In this document: piece after piece, positions 1-12,255 of the stretch
How positions within the stretch are numbered: position 1 is the stretch's first letter
Layout: each line of letters starts with the position of its first letter
Source: Alnus glutinosa
Taxonomy: Eukaryota > Streptophyta > Magnoliopsida > Fagales > Betulaceae
Reading direction: 5' to 3'
DNA length: 64,000 nucleotides
Assembly (NCBI RefSeq): GCF_958979055.1
Contig: NC_084886.1
Coordinates: 9,397,654-9,461,653 of the forward strand
Notes under the pieces: model-generated
The model's input: only the letters and a program-made list of their open reading frames with translations
Database searches by the model: none
Told to the model about the DNA's origin: nothing
Program-made: the position numbers and the translations under genes

Positions 1-57
1 AGCTATCAACATTCCATGGTATCCTAGTCTCAATCTTAAAAATAAACCTAAGTTTTA

Positions 58-330
58 TGTTTTTTAATAAATAATGTATATTTTAAAAAAGCGCAGAGGG
101 GCGCAACCCAAAATATACAGGATGTATATAGGATACCCCTAATCCGTAGAAAAAGAAGAACACAAAAATCTAAAAAATTAGAAAAAGTAGTCAATGTCAC
201 TCTCTACGTACACAAGGTTTGTAGCACCAACTTCATTAAATTGAGCAAGCCATTCTCACAATCGTCAAAACTGCATGCATTCCATTCCCTCCATAGACAC
301 CACATCAAACACAATGCATTCCGTTTCCTT
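58..330 (-). mobile_element. L1-type LINE 3' end, truncated
   Basis: Read on the minus strand, this ends with a conserved block (ttgcgcccctctgcgctttt) followed by an A-rich tail near 58-75. The same 3' block recurs at about 2760 and 23270 on the plus strand, which defines one L1 family in the window. Further upstream on the minus strand a degenerate frame resembles the C-terminal part of plant L1 ORF2, with stops. It is a dead 5'-truncated copy. Confidence 0.65.
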
Positions 331-479
331 TTCTCATATTTTCCTGTCATTTTGTTATACACCTGTAACTTTTATGATAATTTCTTGATAAAACTTGTAA
401 AAGAATCAACAATGAAATTCAACATAAACCTAAAATGCATTGATGATGAAGAAATGATTTGTTTACAAGTTAAACTGAT

Positions 480-1640
480 CTAATTCGAGGAAGATCGACC
501 TCCCAATTATCAACTAAACTAAACTAAACTAAAAACTAATATTCTTCTTCAATGCTCATTTACAAAGGCTTTGGGCTATTTATAGACAATCCAGCCCAAC
601 TACTAAACTGAATAACATCTCACTCTACCAGCCCACAATCGCAGCCCTTAACCAACTCAGCAGCCCATATCTTCTTGCAGCTATCACTTGCCACGTAACC
701 CACATACACACAGGCATATTGCCACGTATACCCTTTTATGTATACCTGTGACATTACTCACCTCTTCAAAGGCACCTTGCCCACAAGGTGCTGTTTAAAG
801 AAGAAAGACCATTTGCTGTAATTCAATAGATCAGCCAATACTCTTCCCCAAGAAGCTGACTTATATGCTCATGCGCGAGCAATGCGGAAATCATGCCAGC
901 AATGGGTTGAGCTGGGGTATATCAATTTGCGTCTAACCTTCCAACGTCACCGGTGCCACAATCCAAACACAATGTGCTGAAGTATTTTCAAAACTGCAAA
1001 ATGTCTCCTTAGAACAGCAATAATGTCAAGCACACCATTTTTCAGCCTCCAACACGACGACACTACTGGATATGCCTTCTTGCTCTTACTTCGCACGATT
1101 ACCAAAATCAAGTTATGATGTAACTTCGGAACCTTGGTTTCTTGCTCAACAGCTTGTCCAATGCTCACTGCCCAAGCTTTGGTTTCTGTCTCTTGGAAAT
1201 TGTTCACGACAATAGATTTTGAGCTGCTCAACTCTATTTGACTTTGTTGAGTAATTACATCGAGCAGTTGGTGTCCCATAAAAAACACTGAATTCTTGAA
1301 GACCAATGGTGGCTTCTGGAAGATCCTAGCTTCTATCTCAGAGGAAGAATCTAAATTTCCATCAACCTGTTCATGAACCAGATTGAGCACTGTAAACTCC
1401 ATGGATTTGATCTCTTTACACGAATCTGAAATCTCATCATTGTGGATGCCGCTTTGGGTGAGATCATCGAACCTTGCCGCCGTTTGATTGTCGACGCCCT
1501 CTAATATTTCAAGGATTTCTTGGTTTTGCAAATTGTTTGCTTCATCTTCACGATCTGAGGACTTTCCGGAATATGCTTCATGAAAAGAACTAGGGCCAAA
1601 TTTAGCCAATAACAAATTTTGTAAATTTGTTTTTTTTTTT
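480..1640 (-). mobile_element. LTR-retrotransposon remnant with a downstream ORF
   Basis: A 222-codon open frame (947-1615, minus) is followed on the same strand by a degenerate continuation and then by sequence that looks like an LTR start. That sequence has a TGTCAC-type beginning near 755 and a ctataaatag TATA-like box near 580. The protein has no domain I recognise. I infer a 3' internal region plus LTR of a minus-strand element, probably Ty3/gypsy-like. No reverse transcriptase is present and no second LTR was found in the window. Confidence 0.35.
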
Positions 1641-2670
1641 TGGTTTTACTCATACCCTAACTACCAAAAGATCCCACAACCCGACTGTACGGATTCTATA
1701 CAGTTCATTGAATCCATCTGTTTCTCAATGTTGTTGTACTCCTTTTTCTCAGTTTGATGGTTTTTTGTTTAAGGTTTCATGTTTGTAGCATGCTGTTTAA
1801 GTTATGTTTAGCATTGGATCAATTTTGGTGGATATAGAGAAGGCTTTAAATGAGTTTGATGCATTGGGAATATCCTCTGGCCAGTTTGGTGAGTATTTTG
1901 GAAGAGTATCTTCTGGTTTTATTTGTCTCCCCACAAAAATATGTTATCCCTTTGTTTCCCTGTGTGAAACAAAAGCTTTGATAGAATTCTGTTACTGTAT
2001 TGTGCTACCAACTGCATTGATGGACCCATGAGCCCCTTTTAGAAAGTTTGAGGTTGTCCAGCTGTCAAATTAAAAAAAAATAAAAAAAAAATAAACAAGA
2101 AGAGAAAAAATTTAGGTCAATATAAAGAACTTGCAGAGGTCAATCCTCATATTGCCTTTGATTTGGTTGATTTTTGTTTTGACTCATTACTTGTAAAGCT
2201 TTTTAAGGTCTGTCTTCAATGTATAAGTTGCTAAGAATATATTCTTTTCCTGCCTAGTTGTGAAGATCCTGAGGTTCTTTGATTAAAATTGTGAGATCGT
2301 AGGACTACTCTTTTTGAGCATATAATTAGTACGCTAGTACCTTAATCCAGTTATTGTATTCATAATCTCTCCTATATTAGATGAGGATTTTGTCATCTAT
2401 GCAGTAGTGATGATAGAATCCATTTGGTTTTGATTTTAGTAAAATGCTTCTTTTCCCTTTATAGGCGTTGAAGCAATTGAATAAGAGCTGATCATGCATT
2501 CACCATTCTTTACAAAGATATCCATGAGTGTTTCCGCCACCCTAGGGTTGGATAAAAATCAATCTTGATGCTGCTTTAGGTTCTGGTGGTCTATTGCTTG
2601 GCATGCGAGCTTAACATTGTGGGTGATATGCTGGATCAATGGGCCTGCTACATAAGTTTCAGGCCATTTC

Positions 2671-2837
2671 TTATTCATCTTCCTTCTAATATTATAGGGG
2701 ATCTCACCTATCAAAAAAAATATTATAGGGGATCTCTCTTGTATGCTACCCATGTACACAAGTTGCGTCCCTCTGCGCTTTCTAATGAAATCGATTTACT
2801 TGTTTGTTATTCATCTTCCTTCTAATATTGTAGGGCA
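2671..2837 (+). mobile_element. L1 3'-end stub between direct repeats
   Basis: A block of about 29 bp (ttattcatcttccttctaat plus the next 9 bases) occurs at about 2671-2699 and again at about 2808-2836 with one or two differences. Between the copies lies the L1 family 3' signature (ttgcgtccctctgcgctttc). This fits a strongly 5'-truncated L1 insertion with a long target-site duplication. It is itself interrupted by the micro-insertion at 2706-2718. Confidence 0.55.
2706..2718 (+). mobile_element. Ultrashort retroposon insertion (13 bp) with 18-bp repeats
   Basis: The 18-bp sequence aatattataggggatctc occurs at 2688-2705 and, without a mismatch, at 2719-2736. The 13 bases between are acctatcaaaaaa. 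This matches the expected last bases of the local L1 family (…cttatcaaaaaa). It is therefore read as a target-primed insertion of almost nothing but the 3' end. Confidence 0.6.
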
Positions 2838-3201
2838 TTCTTTTGGAGTTCGTGTTGGCATGAGCTAGTTGGCTGTGTTTTCTTCTTGTTTGCTGTTCAT
2901 TTCTTTGATTTTTGGTGTGGATTTGCCTAGTCAAAGAAGGATTATTGTAAGAAAATGGACTTTGAATAGTTTCTTTGCCAATGGATATTCTGGGATTTGA
3001 ATCATGATGATTTTATTTTGAAGTATTTGCTTCACATAAACTGGTGAAGTTGTTTCTCAAGATATATATTTTCCTTTGGTGCTATAAATCCTCATAAATC
3101 AGCTTGAAACCCCAAACTATCATGTTCGCCTTTACTTTGGTTTCTTCTAGTGTTTTATTAAATTGTTAACCATCCTATAACATTGAGTTACTTGACTTCA
3201 G

Positions 3202-6200
3202 GTTGAAAGCATTGTACCTGGTTCGTTACCATCATCAGTGAAAGGACCTATTATTCTTGTTGTCAGCAAGGCAAATGGAGATGAGGAGGTTTTAAAAATT
3301 CCCTATCATACTAACGCTCTTATTTTTAAATATCATCATGCCATAATACATAGCAGCAACGATGTAGACATGTGAACTTACATTTGAATATTTGGCAGGT
3401 AACAGCTGCTGGGAGTAACATAGTAGGAGTTGTACTTCTACAAGAGCTGCCTCACTTATCTCATCTTGGTGTTAGGGCTCGCCAAGCAAGTCTCTTTTCT
3501 CTACGATTTCCACATTTCTTACGAGATGTCAAATTAAAATTTTTAAAAAGATCCTTAAATTCTAATGTTAATTTACAGGAGAAGGTTGTCTTTGTGACAT
3601 GTGAAGATGATGATAAAGTTGCTGACATACAAAGACTTACTGGAAAATATGTTAGGTTATTTTTCTGTAACCTCTGTCTTTTTAGTCTATTTTTGTTTAG
3701 TTGATTCATATGTTTTTGAATTTCACTGTTATTGATGATTTGCACCATGTGATCTGATGCTTTGACCTTTTCTTTTGTTTGTTTCTGTGTTTGTGGGATT
3801 TTGCAGCTTGGAAGCATCCTCCACCGGTGTTAATCTATTTCCAGCTACGTCAAATAATAGAAGTAGTGATTTTGCTGTGGAATCTCTATCAGGCGATGGC
3901 TCATCCAGAGTTACAGCCCCAGGACCTCTTGATCCTTCCTGCTCTGCTGTTAAGGCCCCTTACTCCAATCAGGTTGGATATTGTTTATTTATTCGTCTGG
4001 TTTCCTCGGCTCAAAATATCAGATACATTGATATCAATGGTAATAGTTGTATGTTCATCCAGGGTGTTTTTGCTGGAGGAGTTATACTGCTTGCTGATGC
4101 AGATGCACAGACTTCAGGTGCAAAGGCTGCTGCTTGTGGTCGCTTATCTTCTTTATCAACAGTTTCTAATAAAGGTAATGGTATGTCGTGATTGGGACTG
4201 CATCTTTTCTGCCTAAGGGAAAATCGTTGCAACATGAGCATCTTATGAAGACTTATCCTTTCTAACAGGCTTAGTATATTGTCTCCTTGTTTTTGAAATA
4301 TTTAATTGATTTGTCTCCTAATCCCTTGCCAACTGTGTTGGATATTGTCTTGATTAATTTCTGATCTTATATCTTTTAGAATGCTATAATCCGTGAGGAA
4401 AATGAATCTCATAAGGTAGTGTGAAAACAAATAAATTTAAACTGAGAAGTCTAAGCTAAAGAAGTTTTGAGTTTGCAATTGAGTCAAGGGTTGAGCTGTG
4501 GTCAGCCTTTTCTACCCCGAACTTTGTTTTTTTATTTCTTATTGTTTTTAATTCGTTCTTTTCTTTCTTTTTTCCCCTTTCTTTCTAAAGATACCTTTGA
4601 AACTGTTGAATGGTAATTTGCCAAAAAGCTTAAACTTAGGAAGTGAGCCAATACTGTATATCAAGCATTCCTTGCTCCAACAACCCCTCATGTAGACCAA
4701 TACTAACCTTGAATGAATGACTGCTGTGCACGTATAGAACATAAAAAAACCTACCAGAATTGGGTTACCAAGATTTGAGACCTCAGAGCCAGCTATGATC
4801 TAATGCCAGTTTGAATTGCCATCATTCTAAAAAATTTAAGTTTTTACAAAGAAGGCCAATGATGTATATCTAGCATACCATGAACAAAAATAAACTACTG
4901 GAGATACTCTACAGAAGTTTTTTTTTTTTATGCAACAGATTAAATGGTTCATGGTGATGCTACTTTTGTACCATTCTGTCTAGGCACTTTGGGATTGCAA
5001 GCCTATAATCGTTAACAGAAACTTAAATGATATGTTTATGTGGATATGCAGAACCGTCATTTGTGTATAATTTTTTCGCAATTTTATTCATTGTGGAGAA
5101 CATGATATAAAGTTTTAATTCTGTTTGGGCACTTTGGGGATTGCAAGCCTATTTTAGTTAAAATAAAATTAAAGGATATGTTCATGTGGATTTGCAGAAC
5201 CGTCATGTGTGTATAATCTTTCACAATTGTATTTAATGTGGAGAACATGATATAAAGTCTTAATTATTTCTGTAAAACATGATAGTAATTGTTTCCTGAT
5301 TTTCCGCAGAACATGATTTGACATTGATGGCTTTACTTTTGCTCCTCATGCTTATTTAACCATGGGGGAGAATACCATTAAGTCTATTTCTTTTTAACCT
5401 TTGATATTAAAAGTGCTGCATTGACTCATTAGAACGTGTGGAATTTCCATGTGGGATTTAGTCATACATGGGCGTGTCACAGATTAGGTGAAAATTTGAC
5501 TCATCTCTTTTTGATACTTGCACATCATAAATGGAGTATATATTATTATTATTTAATGGTTCTTAATGTGGCTTCTTTTGATAAATGTTTGAATCAGTTA
5601 GATCTAATGTTGATAAATTATTAAAATTTCTTAACTCTTGTTATTTTTCTACCCTCTTTTTGGCCTTATTTCTTAGAAATTTTTTCCAATGTGTTGTTCT
5701 CCTCACTCAATGCTTGGGTTCGAATCCCACTACACTCTTGTTGTAAAGTGCCTAGCTCTATCGGGGTTATACCCTTCTCAGGGATGCCTTCCTGGGACCG
5801 CAGGTAAGTGGTGCCACTATCCCCTCCAGCCCTTTTTCCTTGGCACAAAAAGAAAAAATAAGCAGAGAAACTATTTTTTTTAGTGAGGGCCTGTTTTAAC
5901 TGTCCCATGGAGTTCGATTGGTCTCATTGGTATTTTGTGTAGCATCAAATGCATAAGTTCGTCATCTAGTTGAGTCATCAGCACAATGAATGAGATGGAA
6001 TCACTTTCATGAAGTTATGAAATGTCCTTTCATGTTTCTTAAAATCATAGTTCTATTCTTGAAATGCAACTCTTGATGGTGATGAATTTGAAAAGATCCA
6101 GCAAACTGTAATTGAAAAGAATTTTTTCGTAGTTTTCAAATCACCCAGTCCATACCCTTCACATTGTACACTCCTACATGTAATCTTATACCAGTGGAAA

Positions 6201-7920
6201 ATACATGGAATTTTTGTTACTCGCTTGGTAGTGATTACGTAGTGCAGAATGGATTTGTGCCCTCAAATTCTGTATAAACACAACAGAATACCCACAGTAT
6301 CGCTGAAACTTTAATTCGTGACCCATGGGCCCAGCACGCCACTTGCTTAGCGTATCTAGAACAAATTAAGTAGTATTGAGAAGTTTAAATCTTTTCACTT
6401 TGGATGTCAAACTCTTTTAATTTGGTTCCTTCATTGTAATACATATCCTTTGTTAATGTATGAGGTGTTTTGCCATAATTTATCTTATGGGCACTCTTGC
6501 TCCAACGGTTTAGTTCCACAAAATTTTATATAAAATGTAATCTATCTACTCTCTGATATACAGTGGTGTGGTTTGACATCCCTTGAACATTAAACAACCT
6601 TACTGTGAATTTGGTAGAATCTGGTTATAAGTATTATGATCTTGAATGGAACCATTTAAATTAAAGAATCCACTTCACATATGGTGACGGAATATGTCAA
6701 ATTTGATCCTATGTCATCAGTTGTGCCCATTGTTTTGAGTATTGATTCATGATCATAAATTTCTACCTTTATATATAACATTGGCGACACTAGAACTTAA
6801 TGGGCACAGGCATAATGTCACAATCTCACACCCTGACTGGTTGCTAGCGTGACACAACCTGTAAAAATTTGATTGTCACCGAGATGCATTAGAGCACATA
6901 ACTAGAGAAAATTTATGGGCAAGGACTAATTATTTCATTCCCTTGAATAGAAAGTTTTGGTTAACTTCCTGCCTGTAATGTTTTCTAATTTTCTGATGGA
7001 CCTTTTTAATAACAGTCTACAGCGATCAAGGGGTGCCAGCTTCATTTGGTGTCCCTACAGGGGCAGTGATACCATTTGGCTCTCTGGAATTGGCATTAGA
7101 GCAAAGTAAATCCATGGAAACATTTAGGTCTTTCCTAGAACAGATAGAAACAGCTAAACTGGAAGGCGGTGAACTTGACAAACTATGCTGCCAACTACAG
7201 GAACTGATCTCTTCCCTACAACTCCCAAAGGACGTCATTGATAGCATAGGGAGAATATTTCCTGGCAATTCCCGCTTATTTGTTCGTTCAAGTGCCAATG
7301 TTGAGGACTTGGCTGGAATGTCGGCTGCTGGACTTTATGAATCAATTCCCAATGTTAGTCCTTCGAACCCAATAGTTTTTGGAAATGCTGTTAGCCGAGT
7401 ATGGGCTTCATTGTACACTCGGAGAGCAATTCTCAGCCGACGAGCTGCTGGTGTGCCTCAGAGGGAAGCTTCTATGGCAGTTCTGGTGCAAGAAATGCTG
7501 TCACCAGACCTATCCTTTGTGCTCCACACGGTTAGCCCTACAGACCAAGATCATAATTCTGTCGAGGCTGAGATTGCTTCTGGCCTTGGTGAAACTCTGG
7601 CTTCAGGCACTCGAGGCACACCCTGGCGTCTATCCTCTGGGAAGTTTGATGGCCTGGTGCGGACACTGGCATTTGCGAATTTCAGCGAGGAGCTTCTGGT
7701 ACTTGGTGCAGGTCCTGCTGATGGGGAGGTTATCCATTTGACTGTAGACTACAGCAAGAAGCCATTGACAGTTGACCCGATTTTCCGTCGGCAGCTTGGT
7801 CAGCGCCTTTGTGCAGTTGGGTTTTTCCTTGAGCAGAAGTTTGGCTGCCCACAGGATGTGGAAGGATGTGTTGTTGGCAAAGACATCTACATAGTCCAGA
7901 CACGCCCACAGCCCCAGTAA
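3202..7920 (+). CDS. GWD3: Phosphoglucan, water dikinase, C-terminal exons (partial)
   Basis: PWD transfers the beta-phosphate of ATP to C3 of glucosyl units on starch already phosphorylated by GWD1, opening granules to plastid beta-amylases. Exons read by splice sites and frame: 3202-3288, 3399-3485, 3579-3655, 3807-3972, 4063-4174, 7016-7920, giving 477 residues. The first exons carry the phosphohistidine motif [13 protein letters not shown]; the catalytic His is probably the LSH histidine, codon 3462-3464. The last exon is the PPDK-type ATP-binding domain ([59 protein letters not shown]). The family is about 1,200 residues long, so the transit peptide, CBM20 and most of the middle are missing here. 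They lie before position 1, or the 5' part was displaced by the retroelements at 1-2840. The intron at 3486-3578 begins GC; the intron at 4175-7015 is 2.8 kb and holds repeats. Confidence 0.93.
4983..5268 (+). repeat. Tandem duplication, period about 145 bp
   Basis: Two consecutive units start with ggcactttggg(g)attgcaag at 4983 and 5128. They run through catgatataaag and ttaatt, with scattered substitutions and small indels. The pair lies inside the large PWD intron and shows no coding signal. Confidence 0.75.
5660..5870 (+). mobile_element. Candidate tRNA-derived SINE
   Basis: A B-box-like ggttcgaatcc lies at about 5718 in the PWD intron. It is followed by a GC-richer body of about 130 bp (5730-5840) and an A-rich tail (aaaaagaaaaaataag, about 5848). 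The layout fits a Pol III-type SINE. I did not find a convincing A box or flanking repeats, so the ends are approximate. Confidence 0.4.
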
Positions 7921-8370
7921 TAAGAGCGTTTCTGAGCCGGTGCTCTCCTTTAAGGTAGGTTGGAACTTCAGCATCAGGCACTATTGGTCTTCACGATCAG
8001 ACACTACGCTAAAAAAGCCACACTTGTAGAAGCTGTGTGTGATCTCTTGGAAATATGTGGCTTTTGTAAGCTTCTTGTTGACAGTTCAGAGATGTATAGG
8101 CTCAGAAAATGCAGAACCCAATATGAGTTGAATATTTCTCCTAGTATGAAAACACATAATAAAATGTCTTCCTCCTTTTCACGTCCAGGGTTGAAGCCAG
8201 GTGGCAGTTGCCCACTGAAATTCGGTAAAAATTTAAATTTGGCTTATCATTTCTTAAATTTTTAGAATATCTATTGTTTGCACCATCATTGAGATTTTTA
8301 AGAATACAAAAGGTTTCCTCACTTTGTTATATTGAAAAGTCTTTATTTTCAAATAAAACTACCTCATAAC
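7921..8370 (+). other. PWD 3' untranslated region (probable)
   Basis: The sequence follows the PWD stop codon and holds an open frame of about 100 codons from 7960 with no recognisable domain. An aataaa hexamer at 8352-8357 is a plausible polyadenylation signal. The open frame is read as chance. Confidence 0.45.
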
Positions 8371-9720
8371 CCGCGCTATTTACGGGATTCTTCATTATAA
8401 TTTAGTTTCAGAATTTAAACATATTTAGTCCTTTTATTATAGGTTAAAAAATACTTGTAAAAAAAAAAAATATATATATATATATATATATCACACATCT
8501 TTCAATAAAAAGACAATAAAGATTAAGACCTTTAATTTTATTTTAACTCAAAAAAAGTTAAAACTTTTTAAAATATTTGTTCACATATGTGTAGTTTATA
8601 ACGAAAAGAAGTTTTTTAAAAAAAAACAGCAAAAGGAAAATCTAAAATCTAAATATTATAGCGTAGGTGCTGTAGTTTTTTCAATAGTCAAGATAGTGTT
8701 GTAATTTTTCTTTTTACAGCACCTAAGCCAAATCTTACAAAACAAAACAAAATATTTCACTCAACATTTAATGAATCAAATAAATTCTCTCACATCACGT
8801 TCAATGCTTAATCAAATAATATTTTGCCTTATTTTGTTTTTAAAAGTAGAAAAAACACTAAAAAAAAAAAAATTGTACCGAGAAAAAAAAACAATAAAAA
8901 ATTCAAATATATTAAAAAATAAGACCTTTTAATTTTATTTTAATGCATATCAATTAAAACATATTAAAATCTTTGTTAATATATCAGTAGTTTAAAATGA
9001 AAAGAAGTATAAAGAAAATATATATAAAATTATGGTATACTACAGGGACCAACGGTGCAATTATTCCTTATATATACACAGATTTTTGGCGTCTAACAAC
9101 TTGTTTATTCACATATCAGTATATTAAAGTAGTTTACAGTTTTTCCTCATGATTTATTTATTTTATTTGTTGAGCATGATTAAATTATAATTGATTATGA
9201 TTTATGTAGTGTTCAGGATGATTATAAAGAGTTATTAATTGAAGAAAGGAGTTTTTTGTGAAAAATAAAAAATAAAAAAATAAAGGTATTTAAGTTTCTT
9301 TTATTTATTTAGACCCTGTGCTCGTTGAGAGAAAATACTGGCTCTATTACTCTAATGCCTTCAGAAGAATTTCAATGAAACGGTTGTATTGTGAAGGTGC
9401 CATTGTCCTATAAAAATATAAATTTGAGTTAAGTTGATATTGATGTGGTGGAAGAAAGCTCCTCCAAACGAGTAAATTTATACCTTACTGTTGCCTACAC
9501 GTCTTCATTTCACAACCACTTCTCCGTAGAAGATCGTCTGTGTCCTCCTTAGCTCTAGGGTTGGTTACTTCTCCCCCACCCCACTAAAAAAAGATAATAT
9601 GAGCTAGTTTGGGCTTTATCTATTAACGCATCGCCAAGAAAATGGTTGAGCCTGAATCTTCTGTCTGCAATCAATGGAATCCTGCTTACGAAGGCCATAT
9701 ATTTCTTCTTCTTTTTTTAA
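8371..9720. other. AT-rich spacer with MITE debris
   Basis: There is no coding signal. A (ta)n tract lies at about 8470-8491. A short inverted repeat (taggtgctgta … tacagcaccta) lies at about 8664-8727. At about 9033-9075 there is one terminus (gggaccaacggtgcaattattcc) that matches the ends of the large Mutator-like MITE at 43661-44353. It appears to be a solitary broken end of the same family. Confidence 0.5.
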
Positions 9721-9724
9721 TATT

Positions 9725-9915
9725 ATTATTAATCCAGCTAAAAAGACTAAGGTTCGAATCTCCTTGAGTGTAAACAATTCTTTGGGGCAAGCCCGCTGGA
9801 GAAGCCAGAATATTACCTGATCCGTGTAGAATGGGCGTTTTACACAGATCTGAAGTGTACCTGACAGAGATGAGCACACGAAGTGGCCCTCCCTTGAAAG
9901 GGCTTATAGTCATAA
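9725..9915 (+). mobile_element. Possible second SINE-like element
   Basis: A B-box-like ggttcgaatct at about 9751 is followed by a GC-richer body (9760-9905) in an AT-rich setting and by a T/A run at about 9918. It differs in sequence from the candidate at 5660. The ends are approximate and no flanking repeats were found. Confidence 0.3.
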
Positions 9916-10031
9916 TCTTTTTTTTAAAAAAAAAAAACTTGAATTCCATCCCACCTTTTTACCACTTGAATCAAAGCACAAGGGTTATGTATTGTTATAT
10001 TATTGGAGCAAGAACTATTTGCCAAGCAACA

Positions 10032-10187
10032 TCAAAACACAAATGTGTCAAAAACAAAACCCGAGTTCCAACATTCTACAGTGTCAGTGTCCAGTAGTGA
10101 GAGTCGCTTATGCTTGAATCGCTCCCTAAGCGCATTCACCGTCTCTATGGCCGCTAAGTGGAATTCCTTGAGCTCGATCTCAAACAT
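10032..10187 (-). CDS. Unrecognised 51-residue ORF, possible gene fragment
   Basis: The frame starts at 10187 and reads MFEIELKEFHLAAIETVNAL and on, with a charged helix and an LSLLDTD motif. Its composition looks protein-like, unlike the surrounding AT-rich DNA. I do not recognise the family. No splice partner or promoter was identified, so it may be a captured exon fragment or chance. Confidence 0.2.
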   Translation of the reverse strand: MFEIELKEFHLAAIETVNALRERFKHKRLSLLDTDTVECWNSGFVFDTFVF

Positions 10188-10631
10188 TATTCTTTCAAAA
10201 ATTCATTGACTAACTAGAATCTGCCATTTTAGATTCATCTATTTGAGCCCTAGTGTTGTTTGTGGTTGCAAGAGCCGGTATTTAGGAAATTTTTGAGTGC
10301 TCTTGGTAGTGAGATTAGAACGGACAAAGCAAGTGTCAAGGTCATTGAAGGGTTTGATGCGAGGAAGATGAGGAGGAGCTGACTATATAATATTAAACGG
10401 ACGGGTGGGCGGGTCGTCTGTAACCAGCCTACGAAGCATCGCTATTGGCAACAACAAAGCTAAAACCTTACATTAGCTTGTTTGAATTATATATTTCTAT
10501 AAAATTAATGAGAAAAAGAGGATTTTTGCGACCCTAAGAATAACCTACAGAGCAATTGTATAAAACACTTCATATATGCACCTTTAGACATATTTGTGCA
10601 TTTTGCTTGATATCGGAGCACATCATACGCA

Positions 10632-11040
10632 TGTTGGAAATATTATGTAAACAAGAATGACAGGCCCAAATGTTATTGAGTGATTACCGAGTTATTGGGC
10701 TTTGTATACGTTATTTGAATAGAAAATGTAAGCCCATAACCTTAATTATTAGGGAAAGGAGTATGATTGATGGACTCCATATGATTTTCTATATATAGGC
10801 TAAAGTCTCAACCAACCTTTAGATTTTTTTTTATTTTTTTTTTCTACAAATAAAAAAAAAAAAAAAAAAATTAAGAACGGATCTAAGAGCTGGTTTGAAC
10901 TGCTATATTAGCATTGTGAGAGAAAAATGTAGTTTTCTAGCATTGCTGTTTTACAATACACTGGAGTGGATGAGTTGTGCAAGTATTTATGATCTATAAA
11001 ATTGTGTTATGTACTTTAACAATGTGGGACTCAATACACA
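10632..11040 (+). mobile_element. Possible solo LTR
   Basis: The block begins tgttgg and has a tatatata box at about 10791. It carries a T-run/A-run stretch at 10827-10870 and ends …caatacaca. The form is LTR-like, but no clear 5-bp target duplication or internal region is present. Confidence 0.25.
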
Positions 11041-12255
11041 TTCAAGAGGAGGAAAGGAAGACGCATTTTGAAACACGCCAAATACACAAATAAGGTACAT
11101 TATGGCTCATTTCATTTGTAAAGCCACAAGACATAAATAGAGTCAATTTAGTCAGTGTTGGATGTTTCTCTTGTTGCTCGCATGAGGTGTGGCGCTTTTC
11201 TCTGTGGGGACCGACCAAAATTTACTCCACAATTATACAACTCTCCTAAATCCTTTCCTCTCATTCAGTCACCATATGAACAGAGCTAAGAGGAGAGTTG
11301 TACCAGAATAATAAGTTCATCATTTGACATATATATAAAAGTAAGATAGTATAATTAGATATAATAACCTTCGCCGGTGAAAGAAATGTTGACGAGAATA
11401 AGTAATGATGCCGTGTGTGTTTGTGTCATAATTGTAGTACGAATTTATACAAAGTAAATAAAGGTACCCTATAATGACATATCAGATTTATGAACTCATT
11501 AGACATGCATAGATAATAGGATGAATCACATGATATACGATTGACATAACGTGCAATACTTAAGATATTGCAAGTGGTGCAATAGCGATCTAATTTGGGC
11601 CATTCGTTTTAAGCGAACGGCTCAAAATGCGTTAACACATAAAAGAGAGAGAATGGACGCTTGGCTGCTCCGTCACGTGGTTAAAACTTAAAAGGAGTAG
11701 TCCGGCACCTCTAACCGGGCCTTTGAGAGTAGCTAAATCATCCCAATAATCAAAGAGGTGGTTTGGCGAATCCCAACCCGGCCTTTCGGGGTGAAAGGCT
11801 GAGCAGCAAAGCCAACCTTTCTCTCTTGATGTGCTATTATTACGTTCTTAAGTATTGGATTCCAAACAAAGGGTCCTCTGACAGTTGAGCTATAACTTCA
11901 TCTCTCACCTGCTCCATCTTTAGCGGTTTCGATCTCCCCCCAGCTTTTATATGATCTACCTTCGCCACCTTATTCCAACAGTTCTCCATTTGCTTTCAGC
12001 TTCTCCAAATTCAACGTTAAACCATAATTCAGTTCTCAACCAGTATACATCCAGCTCTTCCCCAAGATATAGATAGAAAAAGAATAAAAGTTAGGAGCAC
12101 CCAAATTTAGTAAAGGGCCTCTAAATTTGGCACAAAGTTGAAGGGCCATAAACCGGCTTTGAACGAAGCTTCCTTCCTTCTTGTTCTTGTTCTTCTTCTT
12201 CTTCTTCTTCTCCAACTCCCAGACATTTTCTTTTAGGGTAGTTTCGTTGAGGACA
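11041..12255. other. Spacer and RhoGDI 5' region
   Basis: No gene was seen in 11041-12100. A CT-rich leader with repeated ttc runs directly into the RhoGDI start codon (12181-12255) and is the likely 5' untranslated region. An open frame upstream of the ATG lacks its own ATG. Confidence 0.5.

Noticed and set aside
1804..2031. 75-codon frame beginning MFSIGSILVDIEKALNEFDA, considered as an upstream PWD exon
   Set aside because: The sequence does not match the PWD region that should precede VESIVPGSL, no acceptor is present and the likely donor is out of context. It may be chance or part of an element.
7960..8265. 101-codon frame after the PWD stop
   Set aside because: It begins inside the probable 3' untranslated region, has no domain, and an AATAAA follows. 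Read as chance.
12181..12255. Upstream extension of the RhoGDI frame (FLFFFFFFFSNSQ)
   Set aside because: It derives from a ttc-rich leader, lacks an ATG and is not part of the protein family.
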